A stretch of DNA of 64,000 nt, taken from Pseudomonas sp. SDI. GTDB lineage: Bacteria; Pseudomonadota; Gammaproteobacteria; Pseudomonadales; Pseudomonadaceae. The stretch is taken from the NCBI RefSeq assembly GCF_003105155.1, contig NZ_QETK01000025.1:17673-81672 (forward strand). Reading direction: 5' to 3'. How positions within the stretch are numbered: the stretch's first letter is position 1; each line of letters begins with the position of its first letter. The notes beneath the pieces were generated by a model. It saw only the letters and a program-made list of their open reading frames with translations, did not search any database and was not told where the DNA came from. Of this stretch, positions 15,888-24,372 are shown piece after piece. A program made the translations under genes and the position numbers.

Positions 15888-17509
15888 GTCGCGTCTGCGC
15901 CCTCGTTTTCAGCCTTTTACTCGCCCTGCAGGTGCAGGCCGCGAGCCTGCACGCCAGCGTCGACCGCGCCCGCCTCACGGCCGGGGAAACCCTGGAGCTG
16001 ACCCTGGAGAGCGGCGACGTGACCCAGTTCGGCAAGCCCGACCTGGCGCCCTTGCAAGGCCAGTTCGAGGTCCGTGGCACCCGCCAGGTCAACAGCCTGA
16101 CCTCGCTCGACGGGCAGAACGAAGCCACCACCCGCTGGATCGTCACCCTGCTGCCGCGGCAGAGCGGCAGCCTGGAAATTCCCGCCCTGCAACTGGGCGA
16201 AGCGCGCAGCGAGCCGCTGCAGTTGCAGGTGCTGCCGGCCGAAACCAGCAGCGCGACCAACCTGGCCCCGGTGTTCATCGAAGCCAGCCTCGACGACAGC
16301 AGCGTGTACGTGCAGGCCCAGGCCGTGCTGACCTTGCGCATCTACCATTCGGTGTCGCTGTACGACGACAGCAACCTCAGCCCGCTGCAGCTGACCGAGG
16401 CCAAGGTCGAGCCGCTAGGCGAGTCGCGCACCTACGAGAAAGCGCTCAATGGCGTGCGCCATGGGGTGATCGAGATGCGCTATGCTATCTACCCGCAGCA
16501 AAGCGGCGAGCTGAGCATTCCGGCGCTGGCCTTCAGCGCCACCACGGTCGACCGCGAGGCCGAAGCGGCCAGCGGCACCGTGCGTAGCGGCAAGCAGGTG
16601 CGGGTCAGCTCCGCGCCCCTGACCTTGCAGGTGAAAGGCCGCCCGGCCGACTACCCGGCCGACCAGCCGTGGCTGCCGGCGCGCAGCCTGAGCCTGGAGG
16701 AGCATTGGAGCCCGGACCCGGCGCAGGTGCCGACGCAGATCGGCGATTCGCTGACCCGTAGCGTCGTGCTCAAGGCCGAGGGCTTGTCCAGCGCGCAACT
16801 GCCGAGCCTGCCGGGCACCGAAGTGGTCGGTTTGCGGCGCTACCCGGACCAGCCGCAGTTGCGCAACCAGATCAACGACCGGGGCCTGCTAGGCAGCCGC
16901 GAGGAGCGCGAAGCACTGGTGCCCACGCACAGCGGCGTGCTGGAGCTGCCGAGCCTGGAGGTGGTCTGGTGGAACACCCGCGAGGATCACCTGGAACACA
17001 GCAGTTTGCCGGCGCGCCGCCTGCAGGTGCAGGACAATCCTGCATTGACCGCCGACGCGCCGGCCAATACCGGCGCCGTGGAGCAGCGCCCGCTGTGGCC
17101 GTGGCAGTTGAGTACGCTGCTGCTGGCCTTGACCACCCTGGCCGGGTTTGCCCTGTGGTGGCGGGCGCGCTCGCAGCCGGCAGTGCTGCGTGCGGCGCAG
17201 GCCGGGCCGAGCCCACGGACCCTGCTCGACGACCTCAAGCGGGCGTGCCTGGCCAATGACCCGCAGGCCACCCGTCAGGCACTGGACGCCTGGGCGCGGC
17301 AACAGCCGGAAACCCTGGCCGACATGGCGGCGCGTTTTGTGCCGTTGTCGGATGCACTGGATGGCCTGAACGGCGCGCTGTACAGCGAGACCGGGCAGTA
17401 CTGGCAGGGCGAGGACCTGTGGCGGGCCATCGGCACCATCCCGGCGGCCGAGCTGGGGCAACTGGCGACCGGGGAAAACGGCAGCTTGCCGCCGCTCTAT
17501 CCGAAATAG
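15884..17509 (+). CDS. BatD-family (oxygen tolerance) exported protein
   Basis: A 541-residue protein with a signal peptide (MSRVCALVFSLLLALQVQA, cleavage predicted after residue 19 or so), repeated beta-rich periplasmic domains and a single C-terminal membrane helix (about residues 406-425, WPWQLSTLLLALTTLAGFAL) followed by a short cytoplasmic tail. The opening pattern DRARLTAGETLELTLES is typical of BatD. It closes the MoxR operon, overlapping the previous gene by four bases. In other bacteria the Bat proteins affect envelope stress or oxygen tolerance; here the role is inferred only from the gene set. Confidence 0.92.
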   Translation: MSRVCALVFSLLLALQVQAASLHASVDRARLTAGETLELTLESGDVTQFGKPDLAPLQGQFEVRGTRQVNSLTSLDGQNEATTRWIVTLLPRQSGSLEIPALQLGEARSEPLQLQVLPAETSSATNLAPVFIEASLDDSSVYVQAQAVLTLRIYHSVSLYDDSNLSPLQLTEAKVEPLGESRTYEKALNGVRHGVIEMRYAIYPQQSGELSIPALAFSATTVDREAEAASGTVRSGKQVRVSSAPLTLQVKGRPADYPADQPWLPARSLSLEEHWSPDPAQVPTQIGDSLTRSVVLKAEGLSSAQLPSLPGTEVVGLRRYPDQPQLRNQINDRGLLGSREEREALVPTHSGVLELPSLEVVWWNTREDHLEHSSLPARRLQVQDNPALTADAPANTGAVEQRPLWPWQLSTLLLALTTLAGFALWWRARSQPAVLRAAQAGPSPRTLLDDLKRACLANDPQATRQALDAWARQQPETLADMAARFVPLSDALDGLNGALYSETGQYWQGEDLWRAIGTIPAAELGQLATGENGSLPPLYPK

Positions 17510-17522
17510 CGCCGGGCCCTAG

Positions 17523-17609
17523 CGCGGGACGAGTCGGGTCGCCGCATCGCCGCTCCCACAGTGAACCGCGTGGTGGCTGGCTTTTGTGGGAGCAGGCTCG
17601 TCCCGCGAT
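17523..17609. repeat. REP pair, partly decayed
   Basis: CGCGGGACGAG (17523-17533) and its inverse CTCGTCCCGCGAT (17597-17609) bracket a 63-bp centre that also contains the related GCTCCCACAG and GTGGGAGC halves. It separates the batD-like gene from sbcD and may help end transcription or stabilise the mRNA end. Confidence 0.75.
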
Positions 17610-17673
17610 GAAGCACCCACACCTTCCGCTACGGGTTACCATACTCGGCCTCTGCCCCCCCACAGGACTCCCA

Positions 17674-18915
17674 ATGCGTCTGTTTCACACCTCCGACTGG
17701 CACCTGGGACAAACCCTGCATGGCCAGGAACGCGACTTCGAACACGCCTGCTTCCTCGACTGGCTACTCAGCCAGCTCAACCTGCGCCAGCCCGACGCCC
17801 TGCTGATCGCCGGCGATATCTTCGACACCGTCAACCCGCCGGTCAAAGCCCAGGAACGCCTCTACGACTTCATCGTCCAGGCCCACGAGCAGCAGCCCAA
17901 GCTGACCATCGTGATGATCGCCGGCAACCACGACTCCGGCTCGCGCATCGAACTGCCCGCCGCACTCATGCGTCGTCTGCGCACCCACGCCATCGGCCGC
18001 GTGCAATGGCTCGACGACGGCGTGCTCGACAGCGAGCGCCTGCTGATCCCGCTGACCAACAGCAAAGGCAAGACTTGCGCCTGGTGCCTGGCCCTGCCCT
18101 TCCTGCGCCCGGCCGAAGTCACCGGCGCCGCCCTTGGCGACGACTACCTGCGCGGCATCGCCCAGGTCCATGAACGGCTGATCGCCGCCGCCGTCGAACG
18201 GCGCAACGCCGGCCAGGCACTGATTGCCGTGAGCCACGCGCACCTGGCCGGCGGCTCGGTCTCGGAAGACTCCGAACGCAGCCTGATCATCGGCAACGCC
18301 GAAGCCCTGCCGGCCAGCCTGTTCAGCAAGGACATCGACTACGTCGCCCTCGGCCACCTGCACAAGCCACAACGGGTCAACCGCGAAGAGCGCATCCGTT
18401 ACAGCGGCTCGCCGATCCCGCTGTCGTTCTCCGAGATCGACTACAAGCACCAGATCCTCGAAGTCGAGTTCGACGGCGCCAACCTGGCCAGCATCGAACC
18501 ACGCCTGGTGCCACGCGCCGTGCACCTGCAACGGCTCGGCCCGGCGCCGCTGACCGAGGTGCTCGAACAACTGGCCGAATTGCCGGTGGTCGACCTGCTC
18601 GAAGACCCGCAGCGCCAACCCTGGCTGGAGGTGCGCGTGCGTCTCGACGAACCGCAACCCGACCTGCGCCTGCAAATCGAAGCAGCGCTCAACGGCAAGG
18701 CCGTGCGCCTGGTGCGCATCGCCGCCGAGTACGCCGGGCGCGCTGCCGCCGATGGTGACGACGCGTCAGCACTGGTGGAACTGGGCCAGTTGACCCCGCA
18801 CGAGCTGTTCGGCCGCGCCTGGGAACAGGCCTACGGCAGCGCCGTGGACGAACAGACCCTGGCCGATTTCGCCCAGCTGTTGCAGGACGTGCAACAGGAA
18901 GAGGAGCAGCCATGA
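17674..18915 (+). CDS. sbcD: SbcD, nuclease subunit of SbcCD
   Basis: Mre11-family metallonuclease of 413 residues that works with SbcC to cleave hairpins and process blocked DNA ends. All phosphoesterase motifs are present in order: DWHLG (Asp8, His10), AGDIFD, AGNHDSGSR, SHAHL and LGHLHKPQ. The ATG at 17674 has AGGA six bases upstream; the frame is open far upstream but that stretch includes the REP element. The stop overlaps sbcC by four bases, the usual arrangement for stoichiometric expression. Confidence 0.97.
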   Translation: MRLFHTSDWHLGQTLHGQERDFEHACFLDWLLSQLNLRQPDALLIAGDIFDTVNPPVKAQERLYDFIVQAHEQQPKLTIVMIAGNHDSGSRIELPAALMRRLRTHAIGRVQWLDDGVLDSERLLIPLTNSKGKTCAWCLALPFLRPAEVTGAALGDDYLRGIAQVHERLIAAAVERRNAGQALIAVSHAHLAGGSVSEDSERSLIIGNAEALPASLFSKDIDYVALGHLHKPQRVNREERIRYSGSPIPLSFSEIDYKHQILEVEFDGANLASIEPRLVPRAVHLQRLGPAPLTEVLEQLAELPVVDLLEDPQRQPWLEVRVRLDEPQPDLRLQIEAALNGKAVRLVRIAAEYAGRAAADGDDASALVELGQLTPHELFGRAWEQAYGSAVDEQTLADFAQLLQDVQQEEEQP

Positions 18916-21900
18916 AGATTCTCGCCATCCGCCTGAAGAACCTCGCCTCGCTGGCCGGCCCCTTCGAAATCGACTTTACCGCCGAGCCGCTGGCCAGCGC
19001 CGGCCTGTTCGCCATCACCGGCCCCACCGGCGCCGGCAAGAGCACCCTGCTCGACGCCCTGTGCCTGGCGCTGTTCGGTTCGGTGCCGCGCCTGAGCAGC
19101 ATCGGCCGGGAAACCAAACTGCCGGAAGTCGACAGCGAAATCCTTACCAGTGACCCGCGCACCCTGCTGCGTCGTGGCACCGGCAGCGGCTATGCCGAGG
19201 TCGATTTTGTCGGCATCGACGGCCACCGCTACCGCGCCCGCTGGGAAACCAACCGCGCCCGCGACAAGGCCACCGGCAAGCTGCAAGGCAGCCGCCAGAG
19301 CCTGCACGACCTGGACAGCCAGCAATTGCTGAGCAACCAGAGCAAGCGCGAGTACGAGCAACTGATAGAGGCCCGCCTGGGCCTGAACTTCGAGCAGTTC
19401 ACCCGCGCCGTGATGCTCGCACAAAGCGAATTCAGCGCATTCCTCAAGGCCGACGACAAGGAACGCAGCGAGCTGCTGGAAAAGCTCACCAACACCGCCA
19501 TCTACAGCCAGCTCGGCCGCCGCGCCTACAGCAAGAGCAAGGCAGCCGAAGACGCGCACAAGGCGCTGGTCGAACAGGCCAGCGGCATTACCCCGCTCAG
19601 CGCCGAGGAACGCGCCGAGCTGGATGCGCAGTACAGCGAAGCCCAGCGCCTGCTCAAACTGGAGCAGGCACAGTTGCGCCAGTTCGAACTGCAACGCAGC
19701 TGGCTGGCCGAGCTGCTGCAATTGCAGGAGCAGCTGCGCACCGCTAACGAAGACCTGCACAGCGCCCAGCAGCATTGGCAGCAACTGGCGGGCGAGCGCC
19801 TCAACCTCAGCCGTCTGGAGCAACTGGCGCCGCAGCGCCATCAGTTCGCCCGGCAACTGGAACTGGCCGCCCAGCTCACCCCGCTGGCCGCCGCCATCGC
19901 GGGCCAGCGCCAACAGCAGGTTGAATGGCAGGCGCGCCAGCAACAACTGGACGCCGAGTTGAGCGCCGCCAGTGCCGCGCTCAAGACCGCCATCGCGGCA
20001 CAGGCCGACAGCGCACCGCAACTGCGCCAGGCATTCGCCGAACAGAACACCCTGGCTCGCCTGGATCAGGAACTGAATGCCCAGCTGGCACTGGTGCGGC
20101 AGGCCGAACAGGCCAGCAGCGAAGGCCAGCAACAGCTGCACAACCTCAACCAGCTGCAACAGCGCAACCGCGAACGCCTCGAAACGGTCGCCAATCAGCT
20201 TGCGCAAAGCGCGACACTGGCCAGCCTGGGCGACGCCTGGAACGCCTACCGCGGCCAGTTGCAGCAATTGATGCTGATCGGCAATCGCCTCAGCCAGGGC
20301 AACGACGAACTACCAGCGTTGCAGCAACGTGCCGCCGCCGCCGCGCGGCAGTTCGAGGAACAGCGTGCAGCGCTGGCCCTGCTGTTTGTCGAAGCCGCTG
20401 CCGAGCCCGAGGCACTGGCCGAACAGATTGGCCTGCTCGGCACCCTGTTGCAGGACAACCGCAAGCAGCAGCGCGGCATCGAGGAACTGGCGCGGCTGTG
20501 GGGCAGCCATCAGGAACTGGAGCAGCGCGTACTGGACCTGCGCCAGCGCCAACAGGCCGCCCAGCAGCAACGCGAGCACCTGATTGCCCAAGGCCTGCAG
20601 GGCAAGACCGAGCTGACCGCGGCCGAGCAGGCACTGAGCGTCACCCGCCAGTTGCTCGAACGCCAGCGGCTGGCCCGCAGCGCCAGCGTCGAAGAGCTGC
20701 GTGCGCAGTTGCAGGACGACCAGCCATGCCCGGTCTGCGGTAGCCAGGAACACCCCTATCACCAGCCCGAAGCGTTGTTGCAAAGCCTCGGTCGCCACGA
20801 TCAGGACGAGGAAGCCAACGCCCAACGCAACGTCGACCAGCTCAAGGCGCGGCTCGACGAATTACGCACGCAACTGGGCGGGGTCAACGGCCAGATCAAG
20901 GAATACCTGCACCAACTCGAACAGCTGGGCGCACAACAGCAAGCGCTGCTGCCGGGCCTGGAAGCGCATCCGCTGTACCCACAACTTGCCGATCAGGACG
21001 CCAAGGGCCGCAGCGCCTGGCTGGAACTGCAACTGCGGCGCCTGAACGACGATATCGGCCGCGACGAGCAACGCCAGGCCACCCTGCTCAAGCTGCAACA
21101 GGACGCCGCCCGCCTGCAACAGCAACTGCAGGCCAGCAGCGAAGCCAGCCAGCAGGCCAGCCAGCACCTGAGCCAGCAGCAACAGGCACTGAGCGCCGAC
21201 CAGCAGCGTCTCGACCAGGAACTGGCCGGCTTCGCCGAGCTGCTGCCAGCGGAGATTGTCCAGCGCCTGCGCGAACAACCCTCGGCGACGTTCCTGCACC
21301 TCGATCAGCAAATGGCCGAACGCCGCGAGCAGCTAGAGCGGCAAAAGGACGAGCAGGACGAGCTGAACGAACGCCAGCAGCAACTGGACAAGCTCCAGTT
21401 GCAACAGCAGGCGCGCCAGCAGAAGCAGGAAGAACTGCAACAGCAGCTCACCACGTTGACCGGCCAGCAATTGCAGGCCCGTGCAACGCTGGCCTCGCTG
21501 CTCGGCGAGCAGACCAGTGCCGAGCACTGGCAGCAACACCTGGAGCAGGCCATCGAGCAGGCCCGCAGCAGCGAAGCTGCGGTCAACCAGCAGTTGCAGG
21601 ATGCGCGCACGCGCAGCGTCGAGCTGGCCACCGCGCTCAAGGCCGAGGAACAGCGTCAGCAGGCGCTGGAACAGGAAAACCAGCAGTTGCAGGCGCTGAT
21701 CGGGCAGTGGCGGCAGGCGCACCCGGAACTCGACGATGCCGGCCTGAGCGAACTGCTGAGCATCGACGACGAGCAACTGACACAACTGCGACAACGCCTG
21801 CAGAACGCCGAAAAGGCCATCGAACAGGCCAGCGTGCGGGTTCAGGAGCGCGAGCAGCGCCTGCAACAGCATCAGGCCCAGGGCAATGGCGCGTTGACCG

Positions 21901-22559
21901 CCGAGCAGCTGGAAGCGGCGCTGGCCGAGGCCCAGCAACAACTGGCCAGCCGCGAGCACGAATGCGCCGAACTGCGCGCCCGGCAGAGCGAAGATCAGCG
22001 CCGCCAGCAGGCCAATCAGGCATTGGCCGAGCGTACCGCCCAGGCCTATGCCGAGTGGCAACGTTGGGCGCGGCTGAACGCGCTGATCGGTTCGGCCACT
22101 GGCGACGTGTTCCGCAAGATCGCCCAGGGCTACAACCTCGACCTGCTGGTGCACCATGCCAACGTGCAACTGCGTCAACTGGCCCGGCGTTACCGCCTCA
22201 AGCGCGGCGGCAGCCTGCTCGGCCTGCTGGTGCTGGACACGGAGATGGGCGACGAGCTGCGTTCGGTGCATTCGCTGTCGGGCGGGGAAACCTTCCTGGT
22301 GTCGCTGGCGCTGGCCCTGGGGCTGGCCTCGATGGCCTCCAGCACCTTGCGCATCGAATCGCTGTTTATCGACGAAGGTTTCGGCAGCCTCGACCCGGAA
22401 TCGCTGCAACTGGCCATGGATGCCCTGGACGGCTTGCAGGCCCAGGGCCGCAAGGTCGCGGTGATTTCCCATGTGCAGGAAATGCACGAGCGCATCCCGG
22501 TGCAGATCCAGGTGCGGCGTCAGGGCAATGGCTTGAGTAGCGTGGAGGTCAGTGGATGA
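18912..22559 (+). CDS. sbcC: SbcC, SMC-like ATPase subunit of SbcCD
   Basis: Rad50-like ATPase of 1215 residues. The N-terminal half-site has Walker A GPTGAGKS (37-44); the C-terminal half has the signature LSGGE (about 1122-1126) and a Walker B (SLFIDEGFGSLD). Between them are two long coiled-coil arms extremely rich in Q, L, A and E that meet at a zinc hook, CPVC at 606-609, within QPCPVCGSQEHP. The arms explain the striking glutamine runs; they are structural, not repeat expansion. The ATG overlaps the sbcD stop, and its own stop overlaps the next gene, so all three are coupled. Confidence 0.97.
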   Translation: MKILAIRLKNLASLAGPFEIDFTAEPLASAGLFAITGPTGAGKSTLLDALCLALFGSVPRLSSIGRETKLPEVDSEILTSDPRTLLRRGTGSGYAEVDFVGIDGHRYRARWETNRARDKATGKLQGSRQSLHDLDSQQLLSNQSKREYEQLIEARLGLNFEQFTRAVMLAQSEFSAFLKADDKERSELLEKLTNTAIYSQLGRRAYSKSKAAEDAHKALVEQASGITPLSAEERAELDAQYSEAQRLLKLEQAQLRQFELQRSWLAELLQLQEQLRTANEDLHSAQQHWQQLAGERLNLSRLEQLAPQRHQFARQLELAAQLTPLAAAIAGQRQQQVEWQARQQQLDAELSAASAALKTAIAAQADSAPQLRQAFAEQNTLARLDQELNAQLALVRQAEQASSEGQQQLHNLNQLQQRNRERLETVANQLAQSATLASLGDAWNAYRGQLQQLMLIGNRLSQGNDELPALQQRAAAAARQFEEQRAALALLFVEAAAEPEALAEQIGLLGTLLQDNRKQQRGIEELARLWGSHQELEQRVLDLRQRQQAAQQQREHLIAQGLQGKTELTAAEQALSVTRQLLERQRLARSASVEELRAQLQDDQPCPVCGSQEHPYHQPEALLQSLGRHDQDEEANAQRNVDQLKARLDELRTQLGGVNGQIKEYLHQLEQLGAQQQALLPGLEAHPLYPQLADQDAKGRSAWLELQLRRLNDDIGRDEQRQATLLKLQQDAARLQQQLQASSEASQQASQHLSQQQQALSADQQRLDQELAGFAELLPAEIVQRLREQPSATFLHLDQQMAERREQLERQKDEQDELNERQQQLDKLQLQQQARQQKQEELQQQLTTLTGQQLQARATLASLLGEQTSAEHWQQHLEQAIEQARSSEAAVNQQLQDARTRSVELATALKAEEQRQQALEQENQQLQALIGQWRQAHPELDDAGLSELLSIDDEQLTQLRQRLQNAEKAIEQASVRVQEREQRLQQHQAQGNGALTAEQLEAALAEAQQQLASREHECAELRARQSEDQRRQQANQALAERTAQAYAEWQRWARLNALIGSATGDVFRKIAQGYNLDLLVHHANVQLRQLARRYRLKRGGSLLGLLVLDTEMGDELRSVHSLSGGETFLVSLALALGLASMASSTLRIESLFIDEGFGSLDPESLQLAMDALDGLQAQGRKVAVISHVQEMHERIPVQIQVRRQGNGLSSVEVSG

Positions 22560-23149
22560 TTCTGTATTCGTTCCGGCGTTGCCCGTATGCCATGCGCGCG
22601 CGCCTGGCGTTGCGCTACAGCGGCTGCGCGGTGGAGATCCGCGAGGTCAGCCTGAAGGCCAAGCCGGCCGAGATGCTGGCGCTGTCGCCGAAGGGCACGG
22701 TGCCGGTGTTGAGTGTGCAGGGCCAGGTGCTGGAGGAAAGCCTGGAGATCATGCGCTGGGCACTCGCCCAGCACGATCCGCAGGACTGGCTATTGCGCGC
22801 CGATGCAGCGGCGGCCGAACAGGCCGAGACGCTGATTGCGCGCAATGACAGCACGTTCAAGCTTCAGCTCAATCACTACAAGTACGCCGAGCGCTACCCG
22901 GCGCATTCGCGGGAGGCGTACCGGGCACTGGCCGAGGACATCCTCGGCGACCTCGACGCGCGGCTGGCGCAGCGCGACTACCTGCTGGCCGAACACCCGA
23001 GCCTGGCGGATGCGGCGTTGCTGCCGTTCATTCGGCAGTTCGCCGGGGTGGAACCGGCGTGGTTTGCCCAGGCGCCCTACCCGCATCTGCGGCGGTGGTT
23101 GCAGGGATGGCTGGACTCGACGTTATTCACTGCAATCATGGCGCGCTGA
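22556..23149 (+). CDS. Glutathione S-transferase family protein
   Basis: A 197-residue protein with an N-terminal thioredoxin-like domain and a helical C-terminal domain. It starts MILYSFRRCPYAMRARLAL, with the CPY motif usual in omega/tau-like or stringent-starvation-like transferases, and has the cis-proline region KGTVPVL and the glutathione-contact ESLEIMRWAL. The start overlaps the sbcC stop (ATGA), so it is expressed with the SbcCD nuclease. There is no obvious biochemical reason for the pairing. Substrate unknown. Confidence 0.88.
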   Translation: MILYSFRRCPYAMRARLALRYSGCAVEIREVSLKAKPAEMLALSPKGTVPVLSVQGQVLEESLEIMRWALAQHDPQDWLLRADAAAAEQAETLIARNDSTFKLQLNHYKYAERYPAHSREAYRALAEDILGDLDARLAQRDYLLAEHPSLADAALLPFIRQFAGVEPAWFAQAPYPHLRRWLQGWLDSTLFTAIMAR

Positions 23150-23154
23150 AAAGC

Positions 23155-23193
23155 ATCGCCGGCAAAGCCTGTGGAGCCGACGTTGCCGGCGAT
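23155..23193. repeat. Inverted repeat after the GST gene (REP-like)
   Basis: ATCGCCGGCAA (23155-23165) and TTGCCGGCGAT (23183-23193) form an 11-bp inverted repeat around 17 bases. It belongs to a different REP family from the GCGGGACGAG elements and resembles the copies near 37.28 and 37.40 kb. It may terminate the sbcDC-GST transcript. Confidence 0.65.
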
Positions 23194-23298
23194 CTGCCGC
23201 ACAGCGGCAGGGCACCTGATATTTCTGTCAGTAGACGCCGTTGTCAATCTCACGACTAATAGGCTCTACCGCATTCATGGTGCACAGGAGTGACGTTG

Positions 23299-24021
23299 AT
23301 GAACGCGCTTTGTTTAACCGGCTATGTCCTTTTACTGTCGTTGAGCAGTTGCACTACCGCCTTCGCACTGGATGACAACGAAGAAATCACCGACGCCAGC
23401 ACAAGTAACGACTATCTGGTCTACTCGGTGACCTGGCAGCCCAGCTTCTGCGTACTGAAACCGGCAACGCCCGGTTGCGCTACACCGCCTGCAGCCTTTC
23501 TCACCCATGGCATTTGGCCGTACAACAAAAGCACTGCGGAAAAGACCAATCGTCATCCGCAATTCTGTAATACCGCGCCCAGTTGCCAAGCCGGAACGAC
23601 GTGCGAGATCAGCGCCGAACACCTCACCGCAATCACCACCGACCCGCAGATTGCCAGGCTGGTAACCGCTGACCCGGCGGGCATGTTCAAGCATGAATGG
23701 AAAAAGCACGGCACCTGCTCGGGCAAGCTCGATACCGACTATTTCCAGGACATCGTCAAACTGCGCAAGGTGGTGAAATTCAAGAACAACCAACGTGAAC
23801 AGGCGTTCAATACCTGGGTTGGCGGCAGTGTCGATTTCGCCACGCTTAAAGAGGCATTTCCGAGCAATACCTCGTTCCGCTGCTTTGTCAAAGACGACAA
23901 ACAATACCTGCACGAAGTGTTCTACCTGATCACCGCCGATGGCCAACCGTACGAGAATGACCCAACGCTGCAAATCGGTATTACCTGCCAGCAACAGCCG
24001 ACCTTTATTCCAGGCGCGTAA
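23299..24021 (+). CDS. Exported ribonuclease of the T2 family
   Basis: A 240-residue secreted or periplasmic RNase. Both catalytic blocks are intact: CAS I FLTHGIWP (67-74, His70) and CAS II KHEWKKHGTC (131-140, with His132, Glu133 and His137), so it should cleave single-stranded RNA through a 2',3'-cyclic intermediate. Several cysteines fit the T2 disulphides. The signal peptide ends with AFA-LDD, but an LSSC lipobox a few residues earlier leaves lipid anchoring possible. The ATG at 23299 is placed eight bases after AGGAG; the GTG at 23290 overlaps that site and is less likely. Base composition is less G+C-rich than its neighbours, hinting at later acquisition. It stands alone. Confidence 0.93.
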   Translation: MNALCLTGYVLLLSLSSCTTAFALDDNEEITDASTSNDYLVYSVTWQPSFCVLKPATPGCATPPAAFLTHGIWPYNKSTAEKTNRHPQFCNTAPSCQAGTTCEISAEHLTAITTDPQIARLVTADPAGMFKHEWKKHGTCSGKLDTDYFQDIVKLRKVVKFKNNQREQAFNTWVGGSVDFATLKEAFPSNTSFRCFVKDDKQYLHEVFYLITADGQPYENDPTLQIGITCQQQPTFIPGA

Positions 24022-24070
24022 ATATTGCCACGGCGACCGCCAACGGCCGCCGTGGCCCTAGCCAAGGCTC

Positions 24071-24250
24071 TCAATGCTGGCCTTTATGATCCAGCGCCGC
24101 ATAGAAATTCGCGCTCTGCTGCAAATATTTCTGGGTATAGCTCGGTGTCGCCGACTTGCGTTCCTCGACCTGCACCTGGGCGCCCGCAGGCAGCACAACC
24201 GAAGCAGAGATGGCGGAGGCGGCGATGACCGAGAAAAGATTGAAGTTCAT
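24071..24250 (-). CDS. Small exported hypothetical protein
   Basis: A 59-residue protein with an N-terminal signal peptide (MNFNLFSVIAASAISASVVL, ending near PAGAQ) and a short polar mature part containing YTQKYLQQSANFYAALDH. The ATG at 24250 has GAGG upstream; longer in-frame extension is possible but unlikely. It is convergent with the RNase T2 gene and lies upstream of nothing obvious. I do not recognise the family. It could be a periplasmic stress peptide. Confidence 0.7.
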   Translation of the reverse strand: MNFNLFSVIAASAISASVVLPAGAQVQVEERKSATPSYTQKYLQQSANFYAALDHKGQH

Positions 24251-24372
24251 GGCATTGACCTCGAAGTCGGAAGTTTGAAGTGGCCGTCTGCGGCCGTGAA
24301 GCAAACTTACGCCCGCCACCCCCGCGCTGAAAAATTCATTGCGGCAGTAGCGGATATCAAGGCAATTGATAC

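Noticed and set aside
19600..21900. Dense CAGCAG/CAACAG glutamine runs suggesting a repeat array
   Set aside because: They encode the two coiled-coil arms of SbcC on either side of the zinc hook and are not a tandem DNA repeat.
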